13,454 bases of DNA from Thermoplasmata archaeon (GTDB taxonomy: Archaea; Thermoplasmatota; Thermoplasmata; Lutacidiplasmatales; UBA184), in NCBI GenBank assembly GCA_022749905.1, contig JAKIWU010000021.1, positions 1 to 13,454 of the forward strand, written 5' to 3'. Each line of letters opens with the position of its first letter. The stretch's first letter is position 1. A model generated the notes under the pieces. That model saw only the letters and a list, made by a program, of their open reading frames with translations. It did not search any database and was not told the DNA's origin. The position numbers and the translations under genes were made by a program. Below are positions 1 through 5,290 of this stretch, in pieces.

Positions 1-344
1 GCGAGGCCCTCGATCACGTTGAGCCAGAAGTAGCTCACGAGCGTGTTCGCGAGGGCGATGAGGATGATCGAAACGCCGGTCGCCAAGAACGAACCGACCA
101 GGAAGTACTTCCGGTGGGCCACCCGATCGGAGAGGTTCCCCCAGAGGATCGTGAACGGCACCTGGCTCATCGCGCTCGCGCCAACGATGATCGTGACCAC
201 GAACGCCGAGACGCCGAACTCCTTCAGCGCGAGGAGCGGGATGAGCGGCGTCGCAATGCCGTCGGAAACCGCGAGGGGGAGGTAGGCGAAGAACCAGAGG
301 TCGTTCGTCGACGGCCGGATCGACACCGGGGTCTTGATGTCCAA
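1..344 (-). CDS. MFS transporter, N-terminal part (runs off left edge)
   Basis: Reading the minus strand from a TTG at 344 gives about 114 residues of an integral membrane protein whose 3' end lies outside the window. Two or three hydrophobic segments are visible. The loop after the second carries GNLSDRVAHRK (about residues 66-76), which matches the major facilitator motif A (G-x-L-[SA]-D-R-x-x-R-[RK]) between TM2 and TM3. The substrate cannot be told from this fragment. TTG is chosen because no ATG, GTG or other TTG lies upstream in this frame before the TAA-side of the gap, and a purine-rich GGGGGCG sits just upstream. It is 103 bp downstream of the metallopeptidase gene on the same strand, so co-transcription is possible but not shown. 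The family call is solid; the start is moderate. Confidence 0.8.
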   Translation of the reverse strand, partial: MDIKTPVSIRPSTNDLWFFAYLPLAVSDGIATPLIPLLALKEFGVSAFVVTIIVGASAMSQVPFTILWGNLSDRVAHRKYFLVGSFLATGVSIILIALANTLVSYFWLNVIEGL

Positions 345-447
345 TTGTCCGCGCCCCCGGAACGCTCGGCCCGTGCTTACGCGGGGTCGGGAGGATAAGC
401 CCTCGGGTCGGGCGGAAACTCGAAGGCGTTCCGAAGGCTCCCGGGGG
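345..447 (-). other. Intergenic gap with a weak promoter candidate for the MFS gene
   Basis: This 103-bp gap separates the metallopeptidase stop from the MFS start. On the minus strand, GGCTTATCC (401-393) and CGTAAGC (381-375) are the only TATA-like stretches. The second lies about 30 nt before the TTG, near the spacing seen at other genes here. The 11-bp direct repeat GGCGGAAACTC occurs at 411-421 and again at 457-467, inside the end of the metallopeptidase gene. No RNA gene or small ORF is convincing. Confidence 0.25.
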
Positions 448-1026
448 TCACCCGGAGGCGGAAACTCCGACGGAGCGGAGGAGCTCGCCGTGCTCCTTCG
501 CGGTCACCCACTCGACCTTGAGGTATTCGCGGAGGACCGCGTCCGTCACACCGAGCCGGCGCGCCTCATCGACGGCGAACTGGTAGGCCTCGATCTCGGT
601 CGGGCGTCGGACGTAGCTCTCCTCGCGGTCGAAGAGTTCCAGGCCATCGCGGCGCTGGCGGATGTGGCAGAGCTCGTGGATGATGTCGAGGTACAGGATG
701 AGCGCATCGCTGTCCTTGAGGTGGGAGCGGCCGACCACGATGCAATCGGACTTCGAGAGGTGCGGTTTCCACTGCTTCGGGACGCCCTTCGGCATCTCGA
801 ACGGGGCCACGTACATCCAGATGTCATCGGCGACAACCTCGATGCAGGTGTCCTCGTAGAGCTTCTTCCGCGCCACCGGGTCCCGCTCGTGGCGGACCGC
901 CGTCGGCAGTTGGTCGAGCCCAGGGAAGACGGCTAGGAGCGGATGACGACCAGGGGGCAGGTCCCGGGCCACGTGGAAGCCTGCCGGGGGCGTTCCCGAT
1001 TTTTCCGTCCTCTGCCGGCCGGGCAC
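448..1026 (-). CDS. Small HExxH zinc metallopeptidase-like protein (possible ImmA/IrrE-like)
   Basis: Reading from the GTG at 1026 gives 192 aa. The motif HELCH (H117, E118, H121) gives two zinc ligands and the catalytic glutamate of a gluzincin-type peptidase. About 25 residues later, TEIEAYQFA (about 143-151) offers a third ligand (E144 or E146) in an E-A-x-x-F-A context like that of ImmA/IrrE (M78) peptidases. There is no signal peptide and no helix-turn-helix. The frame is open back to 1143, but the GTG at 1026 lies 25-30 nt after a CTTAAA box, the leaderless spacing seen elsewhere in this window, so I prefer it. The first 50 residues are not recognisable, and the GTG of V51 could be a later start. 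It is divergent from the S58 peptidase. The metal-site call is good; the family and substrate are unknown. Confidence 0.65.
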   Translation of the reverse strand: MPGRQRTEKSGTPPAGFHVARDLPPGRHPLLAVFPGLDQLPTAVRHERDPVARKKLYEDTCIEVVADDIWMYVAPFEMPKGVPKQWKPHLSKSDCIVVGRSHLKDSDALILYLDIIHELCHIRQRRDGLELFDREESYVRRPTEIEAYQFAVDEARRLGVTDAVLREYLKVEWVTAKEHGELLRSVGVSASG

Positions 1027-1050
1027 ATCCGGTCCGGAGGAGAACCCTCC

Positions 1051-1056
1051 TTTAAG
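1051..1056. promoter_or_regulatory. TATA-like box TTTAAG shared by two divergent genes
   Basis: TTTAAG (CTTAAA on the other strand) is the only AT-rich stretch between the divergent metallopeptidase (GTG at 1026) and S58 peptidase (ATG at 1085). It lies at the midpoint, about 27 nt from one start and 31 nt from the other. These are typical archaeal TATA-to-TSS distances for leaderless transcripts in both directions. No clear purine-rich BRE is visible on either side. The promoter role is inferred from position only. Confidence 0.5.
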
Positions 1057-1084
1057 ATTGACCTCGAAGTCGACTCCGGTCTCG

Positions 1085-2116
1085 ATGCCGGGGCGCGTGC
1101 GAGCGGGGAAGCCGACCGAGGGCACGTCGAATCGGACCATCACCGCGATCCGGGGGGTCCGCGTGGGATCCGCGGAATCCTCCGATCACACGACGGGGGT
1201 CACGGTCGTCTTGTTCGAGGATGGCGCCCCCACGGTGGTCGACGTTCGCGGGGGCGCTTCCGGCACCTTCGACACGGCCTCGTTGGGCCTCGATGCGACG
1301 TTCGGGCGGCGATGGGCCCTCTTCCTCGCGGGAGGCAGCCTCTTTGGACTCGACGCGGCGCGCGGCATCCGGCGCCGCGTCCTCGAGACCGGCGGCGGGG
1401 TAGAACCGTTCCCCGGAGCGAGCTCGATCGTGCCCATCTCGGGCGCGATCCTGTTCGACCTCCCGAAGGACCCTCGACGTGTCCCGGATTACGCCGAGAT
1501 CGGGTACCGGGCCGCGTTGGGGGCCTCGCGGGCCCCTGTTCAGCCGGGGCCCTTCGGTGCCGGCGCGGGCGCGACGATCGGAAAGTACCTCGGAAGGATC
1601 CGGGCGGCACCCGGCGGGATCGGATCGGCAGCGACGAACCTCCCCGGAGTGGGTCGAGTCGGAGTCCTCGTTGCCGTCAACGCCGTCGGAGCCATTCGCG
1701 ACCCTGCGACCGGGGAGTGGCTCGCCGGACCGAGGGGGCGCGACGGGCGCGTGGTCCCGCCGGTGTCGTTGAAGACGGGACCCATCGCGCAGACCCGCGG
1801 GACCTCGCTGGTCATTGTCGTCACGGATGCTCGCGTGGAGCGTTCGGTGCTCCAGCGCCTCGCGATCTTCGCCCACGCCGGGCTCGCGAGGGCCGTCGAT
1901 CCCTCCCACACCTCCACGGACGGGGACGTCGCGTTCGTTGCGACCACGGGCGCGGGACCGAAACGGTTGAAGGAGGGGTTTCCTGGGGCGACGGCGGACC
2001 GTCTCGGCGCCGCGACCGCCGCACTGGTCGTGCGGTCCGTGCACCTCGCAGCGCGCTCTTCGGATCCTAGGGCGTCGTCGGCGCGCGACGCATCGGGGTC
2101 CCGCGCAGGCTCTTGA
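1085..2116 (+). CDS. S58 family peptidase (DmpA/NylC-type self-processing N-terminal nucleophile hydrolase)
   Basis: The predicted product is 343 aa. It follows the S58 family pattern: an N-terminal IRGVRVG segment, DVRGGASGT (about 53-61), an FLAGGSLFGLDAA stretch (about 80-92), FDLP (124-127), and the processing region GTSLVIVVTDA (239-249) followed by LARAVDPSHTSTDGD. Family members cleave themselves before a Ser/Thr that becomes the N-terminal nucleophile. By alignment from memory to the mycobacterial homologue Rv1333, that residue is T240. The residue before it is glycine rather than the usual asparagine. Known members are aminopeptidases, amidases or nylon-oligomer hydrolases, so the substrate here is open. 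The frame continues up to a TTG at 1058, but ATG 1085 fits the TATA box at 1051. The last 50 nt overlap the end of the convergent HTH-CBS gene, so the C-terminal tail (about residue 327 on) is probably not part of the fold. Confidence 0.85.
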   Translation: MPGRVRAGKPTEGTSNRTITAIRGVRVGSAESSDHTTGVTVVLFEDGAPTVVDVRGGASGTFDTASLGLDATFGRRWALFLAGGSLFGLDAARGIRRRVLETGGGVEPFPGASSIVPISGAILFDLPKDPRRVPDYAEIGYRAALGASRAPVQPGPFGAGAGATIGKYLGRIRAAPGGIGSAATNLPGVGRVGVLVAVNAVGAIRDPATGEWLAGPRGRDGRVVPPVSLKTGPIAQTRGTSLVIVVTDARVERSVLQRLAIFAHAGLARAVDPSHTSTDGDVAFVATTGAGPKRLKEGFPGATADRLGAATAALVVRSVHLAARSSDPRASSARDASGSRAGS

Positions 2117-2648
2117 TCAGGTCCGCGCGCGTCACGATCCCCTTGAGGTCGCCCCGCCGGGCCACGAGCACCGCCGGGTAGCGAGCGAGGAGGGGGGAGA
2201 GGAGCTCGGCGGGGAACTCGACGTCCACGATCGGGTACGCCCCCTCCTGGACGTCCCGCACTTTCGCGGGGCGTCCGCCCGAACGCGCGAGCGCCCGGAG
2301 GATCGCGCTCTCGGAGATCGACCCGGTGACTCGCCCGCCCTCGAGAACGGGGACCTGGGAGAATCCGCCCCGCTCCATCGCGAGGGCCGCCTCGGAGAGC
2401 GGCGCCGAACCCTGCACGGTCACCGGTCCCGCGTTCATGAGGTCCGAGACGCGCAGGTGCGGGGCGGCGATCCCCTCGCGGTCCTCGAGGTACTTCATGA
2501 TCCGCTGCACGAGCTCGTAAGAGGGCCGGATCTGGCCCCTCTCGATCCGGGAAACGGTGGCGTCGCTTCGCCCCACCGCCCGGGCGAGTTCCCCGAGGGG
2601 GATCCCGAGCGACAGTCTCCGCTTCCGGATCTCGGCGAGCGCGTCCAT
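2067..2648 (-). CDS. HTH-CBS transcriptional regulator (Xre-type HTH plus two CBS domains)
   Basis: This is a 193-aa protein. Residues about 5-55 form a Cro/C1-type helix-turn-helix (GIPLGELARAVGRSDATVSR, then IERGQ). Residues about 67-182 form two CBS repeats (VSDLMNAGPVTV; FSQVPVLEGGRVTGSIS; IVTRADLIKSL). CBS pairs usually bind adenine nucleotides or S-adenosylmethionine, so this is probably a ligand-sensing DNA-binding regulator of a type common in archaea; the ligand is unknown. ATG 2648 is chosen because it sits right before the HTH and has GGGAG 6 nt upstream. The frame continues to 2765 but that part has no domain content. A perfect 8-bp inverted repeat lies 33-51 bp upstream, between this gene and the divergent zinc-finger gene, and is a natural operator candidate for autoregulation. 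The 3' end overlaps the S58 gene by 50 nt, tail to tail. Confidence 0.85.
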   Translation of the reverse strand: MDALAEIRKRRLSLGIPLGELARAVGRSDATVSRIERGQIRPSYELVQRIMKYLEDREGIAAPHLRVSDLMNAGPVTVQGSAPLSEAALAMERGGFSQVPVLEGGRVTGSISESAILRALARSGGRPAKVRDVQEGAYPIVDVEFPAELLSPLLARYPAVLVARRGDLKGIVTRADLIKSLRGTPMRRAPTTP

Positions 2649-2680
2649 GTCGCGCTCCCGAAACGTCGAAGCCCTCTTCG

Positions 2681-2699
2681 CCTTTCGCCTAGCGAAAGG
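2681..2699. promoter_or_regulatory. Perfect inverted repeat, likely operator between divergent genes
   Basis: CCTTTCGC-cta-GCGAAAGG has two perfect 8-bp arms with a 3-nt spacer. It lies in the 89-bp gap between the HTH-CBS gene (start 2648) and the zinc-finger gene (start 2738), about 33 and 38 bp from the two starts. Its two-fold symmetry and 11-bp half-site spacing suit a dimeric HTH protein, and the neighbouring Xre-type regulator is the obvious candidate. No clear TATA box is visible on either side, so the repeat may overlap the core promoters. Binding is inferred. Confidence 0.6.
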
Positions 2700-2737
2700 T
2701 ACTTCCCGCGCAGGCCCGTACGGTCCCCCGTCGGCTG

Positions 2738-2998
2738 ATGACCGCTCCTCCGCGGCGGATCGCATGGATCATCGCTCCCCCGGAGCTCTGCTCGCTCTGT
2801 CGCCAGCCGCTCACGCGGCCCGACGAGACCAGCTCGTGGAACGGAAGCCCCGCGCACCGCGACTGCGTGCGGATCCACCTCCTGCAGCGGGACCCCGCCT
2901 TCCGAGAAGGCGAGGGACACGACGGCGCCCAGGAGGAGGGTCCCGACTCGACCGACGCCGTCCTTCCGAAAGATGAGGACGAAGGGGACTTCGGCTAG
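2738..2998 (+). CDS. Small zinc-finger-like hypothetical protein
   Basis: This 86-aa protein has a compact Cys-rich module: C18-x2-C21, then about 18 residues later H40-x2-C43 in PAHRDCVRIHLL. This is a plausible single-zinc treble-clef or ribbon site. The C-terminal half (about 58-86) is acidic and probably disordered. The codon pattern (third positions almost all G or C) supports real coding. The gene is divergent from the HTH-CBS regulator across an inverted repeat, so it may be its target or partner. A 16-bp palindrome overlaps its stop codon. I do not recognise a named family; the zinc site is seen and the role is unknown. Confidence 0.6.
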   Translation: MTAPPRRIAWIIAPPELCSLCRQPLTRPDETSSWNGSPAHRDCVRIHLLQRDPAFREGEGHDGAQEEGPDSTDAVLPKDEDEGDFG

Positions 2999-3004
2999 CC
3001 GAAG
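2989..3004. repeat. 16-bp perfect palindrome over the zinc-finger gene stop codon
   Basis: CTTCGGCTAGCCGAAG is its own reverse complement and contains the TAG stop (2996-2998). As RNA it forms a 6-bp stem with a CUAG loop; as DNA it is a symmetric binding site. It resembles the repeat at 2681-2699 (TTCG-s-CTAG-s-CGAA core, one base different in spacing), so both may bind the same protein. It could instead help transcript ending, but no T-run follows, as would be expected of an archaeal terminator. Confidence 0.45.
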
Positions 3005-3006
3005 CG

Positions 3007-3021
3007 GTTCGAGTCTCGAAC
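3007..3021. repeat. Inverted repeat GTTCGAG-t-CTCGAAC
   Basis: Two perfect 7-bp arms with a single-base spacer lie 9 bp after the zinc-finger gene. The one-base loop rules out a stable RNA hairpin of full length, so a DNA-level binding site is more likely than a terminator. No function can be assigned. Confidence 0.35.
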
Positions 3022-3031
3022 ACCGGCGGGT

Positions 3032-3129
3032 GTGAGCCACCGGGTCCGGCTAGGGTTGGAAGGGGGGTTCTGCCCCCTGAACCACGGGAGGGACGCGGGG
3101 GAGCGACCTTCCTCGGGCCCGGTGGTCAC
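3032..3129 (+). ncRNA. Possible structured RNA (three-way junction) before the radical SAM gene
   Basis: This 98-nt stretch lies in the 179-bp gap (2999-3177) before the radical SAM gene. Its ends pair: 3032-3044 (GTGAgCCACCGGG) with 3118-3129 (CCCGGTGGTCAC), 12 pairs and one bulge. Inside are two hairpins. One is 3054-3083, with GGTT/AACC outside AGGGGG/CCCCCT. The other is 3087-3112, 9 pairs with one G-U and one A-A mismatch. The first hairpin has a competing fold, GGTTC (3066-3070) with GAACC (3079-3083). It matches no RNA family I know. GC-rich DNA folds easily, and transcription is not shown; the opposite strand could equally fold. It could be a 3' UTR of the zinc-finger gene. Confidence 0.3.
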
Positions 3130-3136
3130 AGGACAA

Positions 3137-3143
3137 GGTAAAT
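3137..3143 (+). promoter_or_regulatory. TATA-like box of the radical SAM gene
   Basis: GGTAAAT within gACAAGGTAAATGG nearly repeats the promoter before the beta-CASP gene (gACAAGTTAAATCG at 7021-7034), including the purine-rich BRE side. A TSS about 27 nt downstream (near 3165) would leave a 12-nt leader that just holds the Shine-Dalgarno GGAGGT (3168-3173), 4 nt before ATG 3178. Confidence 0.6.
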
Positions 3144-3177
3144 GGGGAGGCCGGTAGGTGTCCGGACGGAGGTACCG

Positions 3178-4770
3178 ATGCCGGAGGTCGTCATCACGTG
3201 CGACTGGACGATGATGAGCAACCACCACGGGAAGGAGTTCCTGGGTTTCGGCACGACCACGCCCGCCTACGTCTTTCCCGAGCGGGTCTACCAGAAGCTG
3301 TTCTTCCCCGAGATGGAGGTGGACGCGAGCGGATTCCCGCGCGAAGCGCCCTACGGGATGCGGAAGATCGAGGCCTCCCTCCTTGATGGCGGCTTCGACG
3401 CCCGGATCGTCCACCCAAGCCATCTCGACCGGTACATGCCCGGGGAAGCGAAGGTCCTCCTCGTTTCCGGTCACGACTACTTCGGCCTCAACCCGCCCTC
3501 GTCGACGTTCGGCGGGGTGATGCACAAGCAGCCGCTCAACTGCGTGAACTTCAAGCGGATGCTCCGCCAGCCTCACGTCCTCAAGGCTCGCAAGGCGGGC
3601 ATGAAGCTCATCGCCGGGGGCCCGTGCGCTTGGCAGCTCTCCCCAGCCACGCGCCAGAAGCTCCCGTTCGTTCGGGAGTTCGTCGAGTCGATCGGGGGTG
3701 TCGACTCGGTCGTCGAAGGCGAGTCCGACCAGTTCGTCCGCTCGATCGTCCGGAAGGCCCTGAACGACGAGTTCCTCCCGCCGCACGTCGTCCTCACGGC
3801 CAAGGAGGCTCCGAAGGTCGAGGAGATCTCCTCGATCCACTATCCGAGCGTCAACGGACTCATCGAGATCGGGCGCGGATGCTGCCGCGGCTGCTCGTTC
3901 TGCTCGGTGACGACCCGCCCGACCCGCTGGTACCCCCTCGAGAAGATCGAGGAGGAGTTGAAGGTCAACCGGAAAGCCGGGACCGTCAAGGGCCTCCTGC
4001 ATTCCGATGACGTCTACTTCTACGGGAGTCCGAACATCATGCCCCGGGAGGAAAAGCTCCTCCCGCTCCTCAGGCTCGCGAAGCGCTACTACGATCAGGT
4101 GGGCTGGAGCCATGTGGCCATCGCCTCGCTCATGACGAAGCCGAAACTCCTCGGCCAGTGCGGCGAGATCCTCCTCGACGAGAAGCAGTCCTGGTGGGGC
4201 GTCGAGGTGGGGGTCGAGACGGGCAGCCCGCGGATGATCACGGCCGCGATGCCCGGCAAGGTCGCGCCGTTCAAGGCCTCCCAATGGCCCGAGCTCGTCG
4301 TGCAGGCGGCGGGGCTCATGAACGACAACCACGTCTATCCGGCCTGCACGTTCATCGTCGGCCTGCCGCAGGAGACCGAGGACGACGTGATCAAGACGAT
4401 CGAGCTGATCGACAACCTCTGGGACTTCAAGGCGATCCTCGTGCCGATGTTCTTCGTGCCCCTCGGGCACCTGAAGAACAACGATTGGTTCTCGCGCGAT
4501 CGGATGTCGCCGGTCCAGCAGGAGCTGTTCAAGCGCGCGCTCTCCCACGGGCTCCGCCAGTCGAAACCCCTCCTCCGGGACTTCTTCGACTGGGAGTCGG
4601 CGCACCCCGGCGCCTACCGAGCCGTCTTCCGCGGGTTCATCAGCTTCCTCGAGGTCGTGGCGAAGATGAACGGCCTCTGGAGCCCGCCCCGCGGCGCGAT
4701 CTCCGGCCTCGAAAGCCCGCTCCGCCACCCCGAGCGGATCCCGACGCCGACGATCCCGATGCGCGAGTAG
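3178..4770 (+). CDS. Radical SAM protein, COG1032-like (B12-binding-type N-terminus), function unknown
   Basis: This is a 530-aa protein. The cluster motif CxxxCxxC is C235, C239, C242 in GRGCCRGCSFC and would bind the 4Fe-4S cluster that cleaves S-adenosylmethionine. Downstream SAM-site features are GVEVGVETGS (341-350) and a GLPQET strand (395-400). The first about 200 residues (GLNPPSST at 103-110, AGGPCAWQL, VEGESD) resemble the Rossmann-like N-terminal domain of B12-type radical SAM enzymes, but I see no clear DxHxxG cobalamin motif. ATG 3178 is preferred over ATG 3142 because GGAGGT lies 4 nt upstream and 3142 falls inside the TATA box. COG1032 includes lipid-modifying enzymes such as the archaeal GDGT ring synthases (GrsA/B), but sequence alone does not place this one there. 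It stands alone, ending 7 bp from the convergent JAMM gene. Confidence 0.85.
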   Translation: MPEVVITCDWTMMSNHHGKEFLGFGTTTPAYVFPERVYQKLFFPEMEVDASGFPREAPYGMRKIEASLLDGGFDARIVHPSHLDRYMPGEAKVLLVSGHDYFGLNPPSSTFGGVMHKQPLNCVNFKRMLRQPHVLKARKAGMKLIAGGPCAWQLSPATRQKLPFVREFVESIGGVDSVVEGESDQFVRSIVRKALNDEFLPPHVVLTAKEAPKVEEISSIHYPSVNGLIEIGRGCCRGCSFCSVTTRPTRWYPLEKIEEELKVNRKAGTVKGLLHSDDVYFYGSPNIMPREEKLLPLLRLAKRYYDQVGWSHVAIASLMTKPKLLGQCGEILLDEKQSWWGVEVGVETGSPRMITAAMPGKVAPFKASQWPELVVQAAGLMNDNHVYPACTFIVGLPQETEDDVIKTIELIDNLWDFKAILVPMFFVPLGHLKNNDWFSRDRMSPVQQELFKRALSHGLRQSKPLLRDFFDWESAHPGAYRAVFRGFISFLEVVAKMNGLWSPPRGAISGLESPLRHPERIPTPTIPMRE

Positions 4771-4777
4771 GCGCGGT

Positions 4778-5290
4778 TCACTCGTCGTCGTCGAGAGGCG
4801 CGGGCCCCCGATCGCCCGCGGGGGAACTCGGTCGGTAGGTCCTCAACCGCGGCCCCGCGCCCGGACGCTCCGCGACATCGACGCGGATCTCGTCGCCGTT
4901 CCCATCGTAGGCCCTCCACTGTCCCGGGCCGAACGGGTACCCGAGGATGAAGTGGCGACGGCCCCAGTGGCGGAACAACCGGAGGTCGGCCTCCGAGGGA
5001 TGGAGCGCACCCGACGGATGCGAGTGGACGGTTCCGACGACCCCGAGATCGATCGGGAGCATGTAGAGCTGGAAGTTGGCGTGCCGTCGCCCCGCGGTCG
5101 TGCCCGGCAGGAGGAGCAGATCGGAGATGAGCCCCGGCGGATCGGCGCGGAGGATCCCCCCGAACTCGTTCGGGTAGGCGGAGTTCGCACAGGCGAGGGC
5201 GGAGTCGAGACAGCGGCGCGTGATCGCAACGGGGGCCGCCCGAGGCGAGACGCCGCGGGCCGATCTACGCTGCGGGCGAAAGATCGGCAT
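4778..5290 (-). CDS. JAMM/MPN+ (Mov34/JAB) metalloprotease-like protein
   Basis: This 170-aa protein has the complete JAMM zinc motif: E42 in NEFGG, then H89-S-H91, seven residues, S99-x-x-D102 (HSHPSG...HPSEAD). All catalytic residues are present, so an active isopeptidase is likely. Known archaeal JAMM proteins remove SAMP ubiquitin-like proteins from targets, and others process ubiquitin-like sulfur carriers; which applies here is unknown. The C-terminal about 25 residues (PSSPAGDRGPAPLDDDE) look disordered. ATG 5290 overlaps the end of the NAD kinase gene by 26 nt, and the gene is third in the IMPase-NADK operon. The frame is open to 5434, but residues upstream of 5290 are Arg/Ser-rich shadow of NAD kinase. 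Confidence 0.85.
   Translation of the reverse strand: MPIFRPQRRSARGVSPRAAPVAITRRCLDSALACANSAYPNEFGGILRADPPGLISDLLLLPGTTAGRRHANFQLYMLPIDLGVVGTVHSHPSGALHPSEADLRLFRHWGRRHFILGYPFGPGQWRAYDGNGDEIRVDVAERPGAGPRLRTYRPSSPAGDRGPAPLDDDE

Noticed and set aside
334..936. Plus-strand open frame of 200 codons opposite the HExxH gene
   Set aside because: The minus strand has a complete metal motif and the plus frame has no recognisable domain.
1058..1084. TTG at 1058 as start of the S58 peptidase
   Set aside because: It overlaps or directly follows the TATA-like box, leaving no room for a promoter; ATG 1085 fits the spacing and family N-terminus.
3001..3030. GGTTCGAGTC resembling a tRNA T-arm or phage attachment site
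   Set aside because: The flanking five bases on each side do not pair, no acceptor or anticodon stem can be built on either strand, and no integrase is nearby.
3010..3130. Similarity of CGAACACCGG...GAGCCACC to conserved 5S rRNA segments
   Set aside because: The spacing is wrong, there is no matching 5' half, and the upstream sequence is coding for the zinc-finger protein.
2999..3177. Cobalamin riboswitch before a B12-type radical SAM gene
   Set aside because: The conserved B12-box core is absent and the likely TATA box lies after the structured region, so it would not be in the mRNA leader.
2995..4728. Long minus-strand open frame of about 577 codons opposite the radical SAM gene
   Set aside because: It is rich in Arg/Glu/Leu/Asp with no domain, and mirrors the third-position GC bias of the real gene on the other strand.
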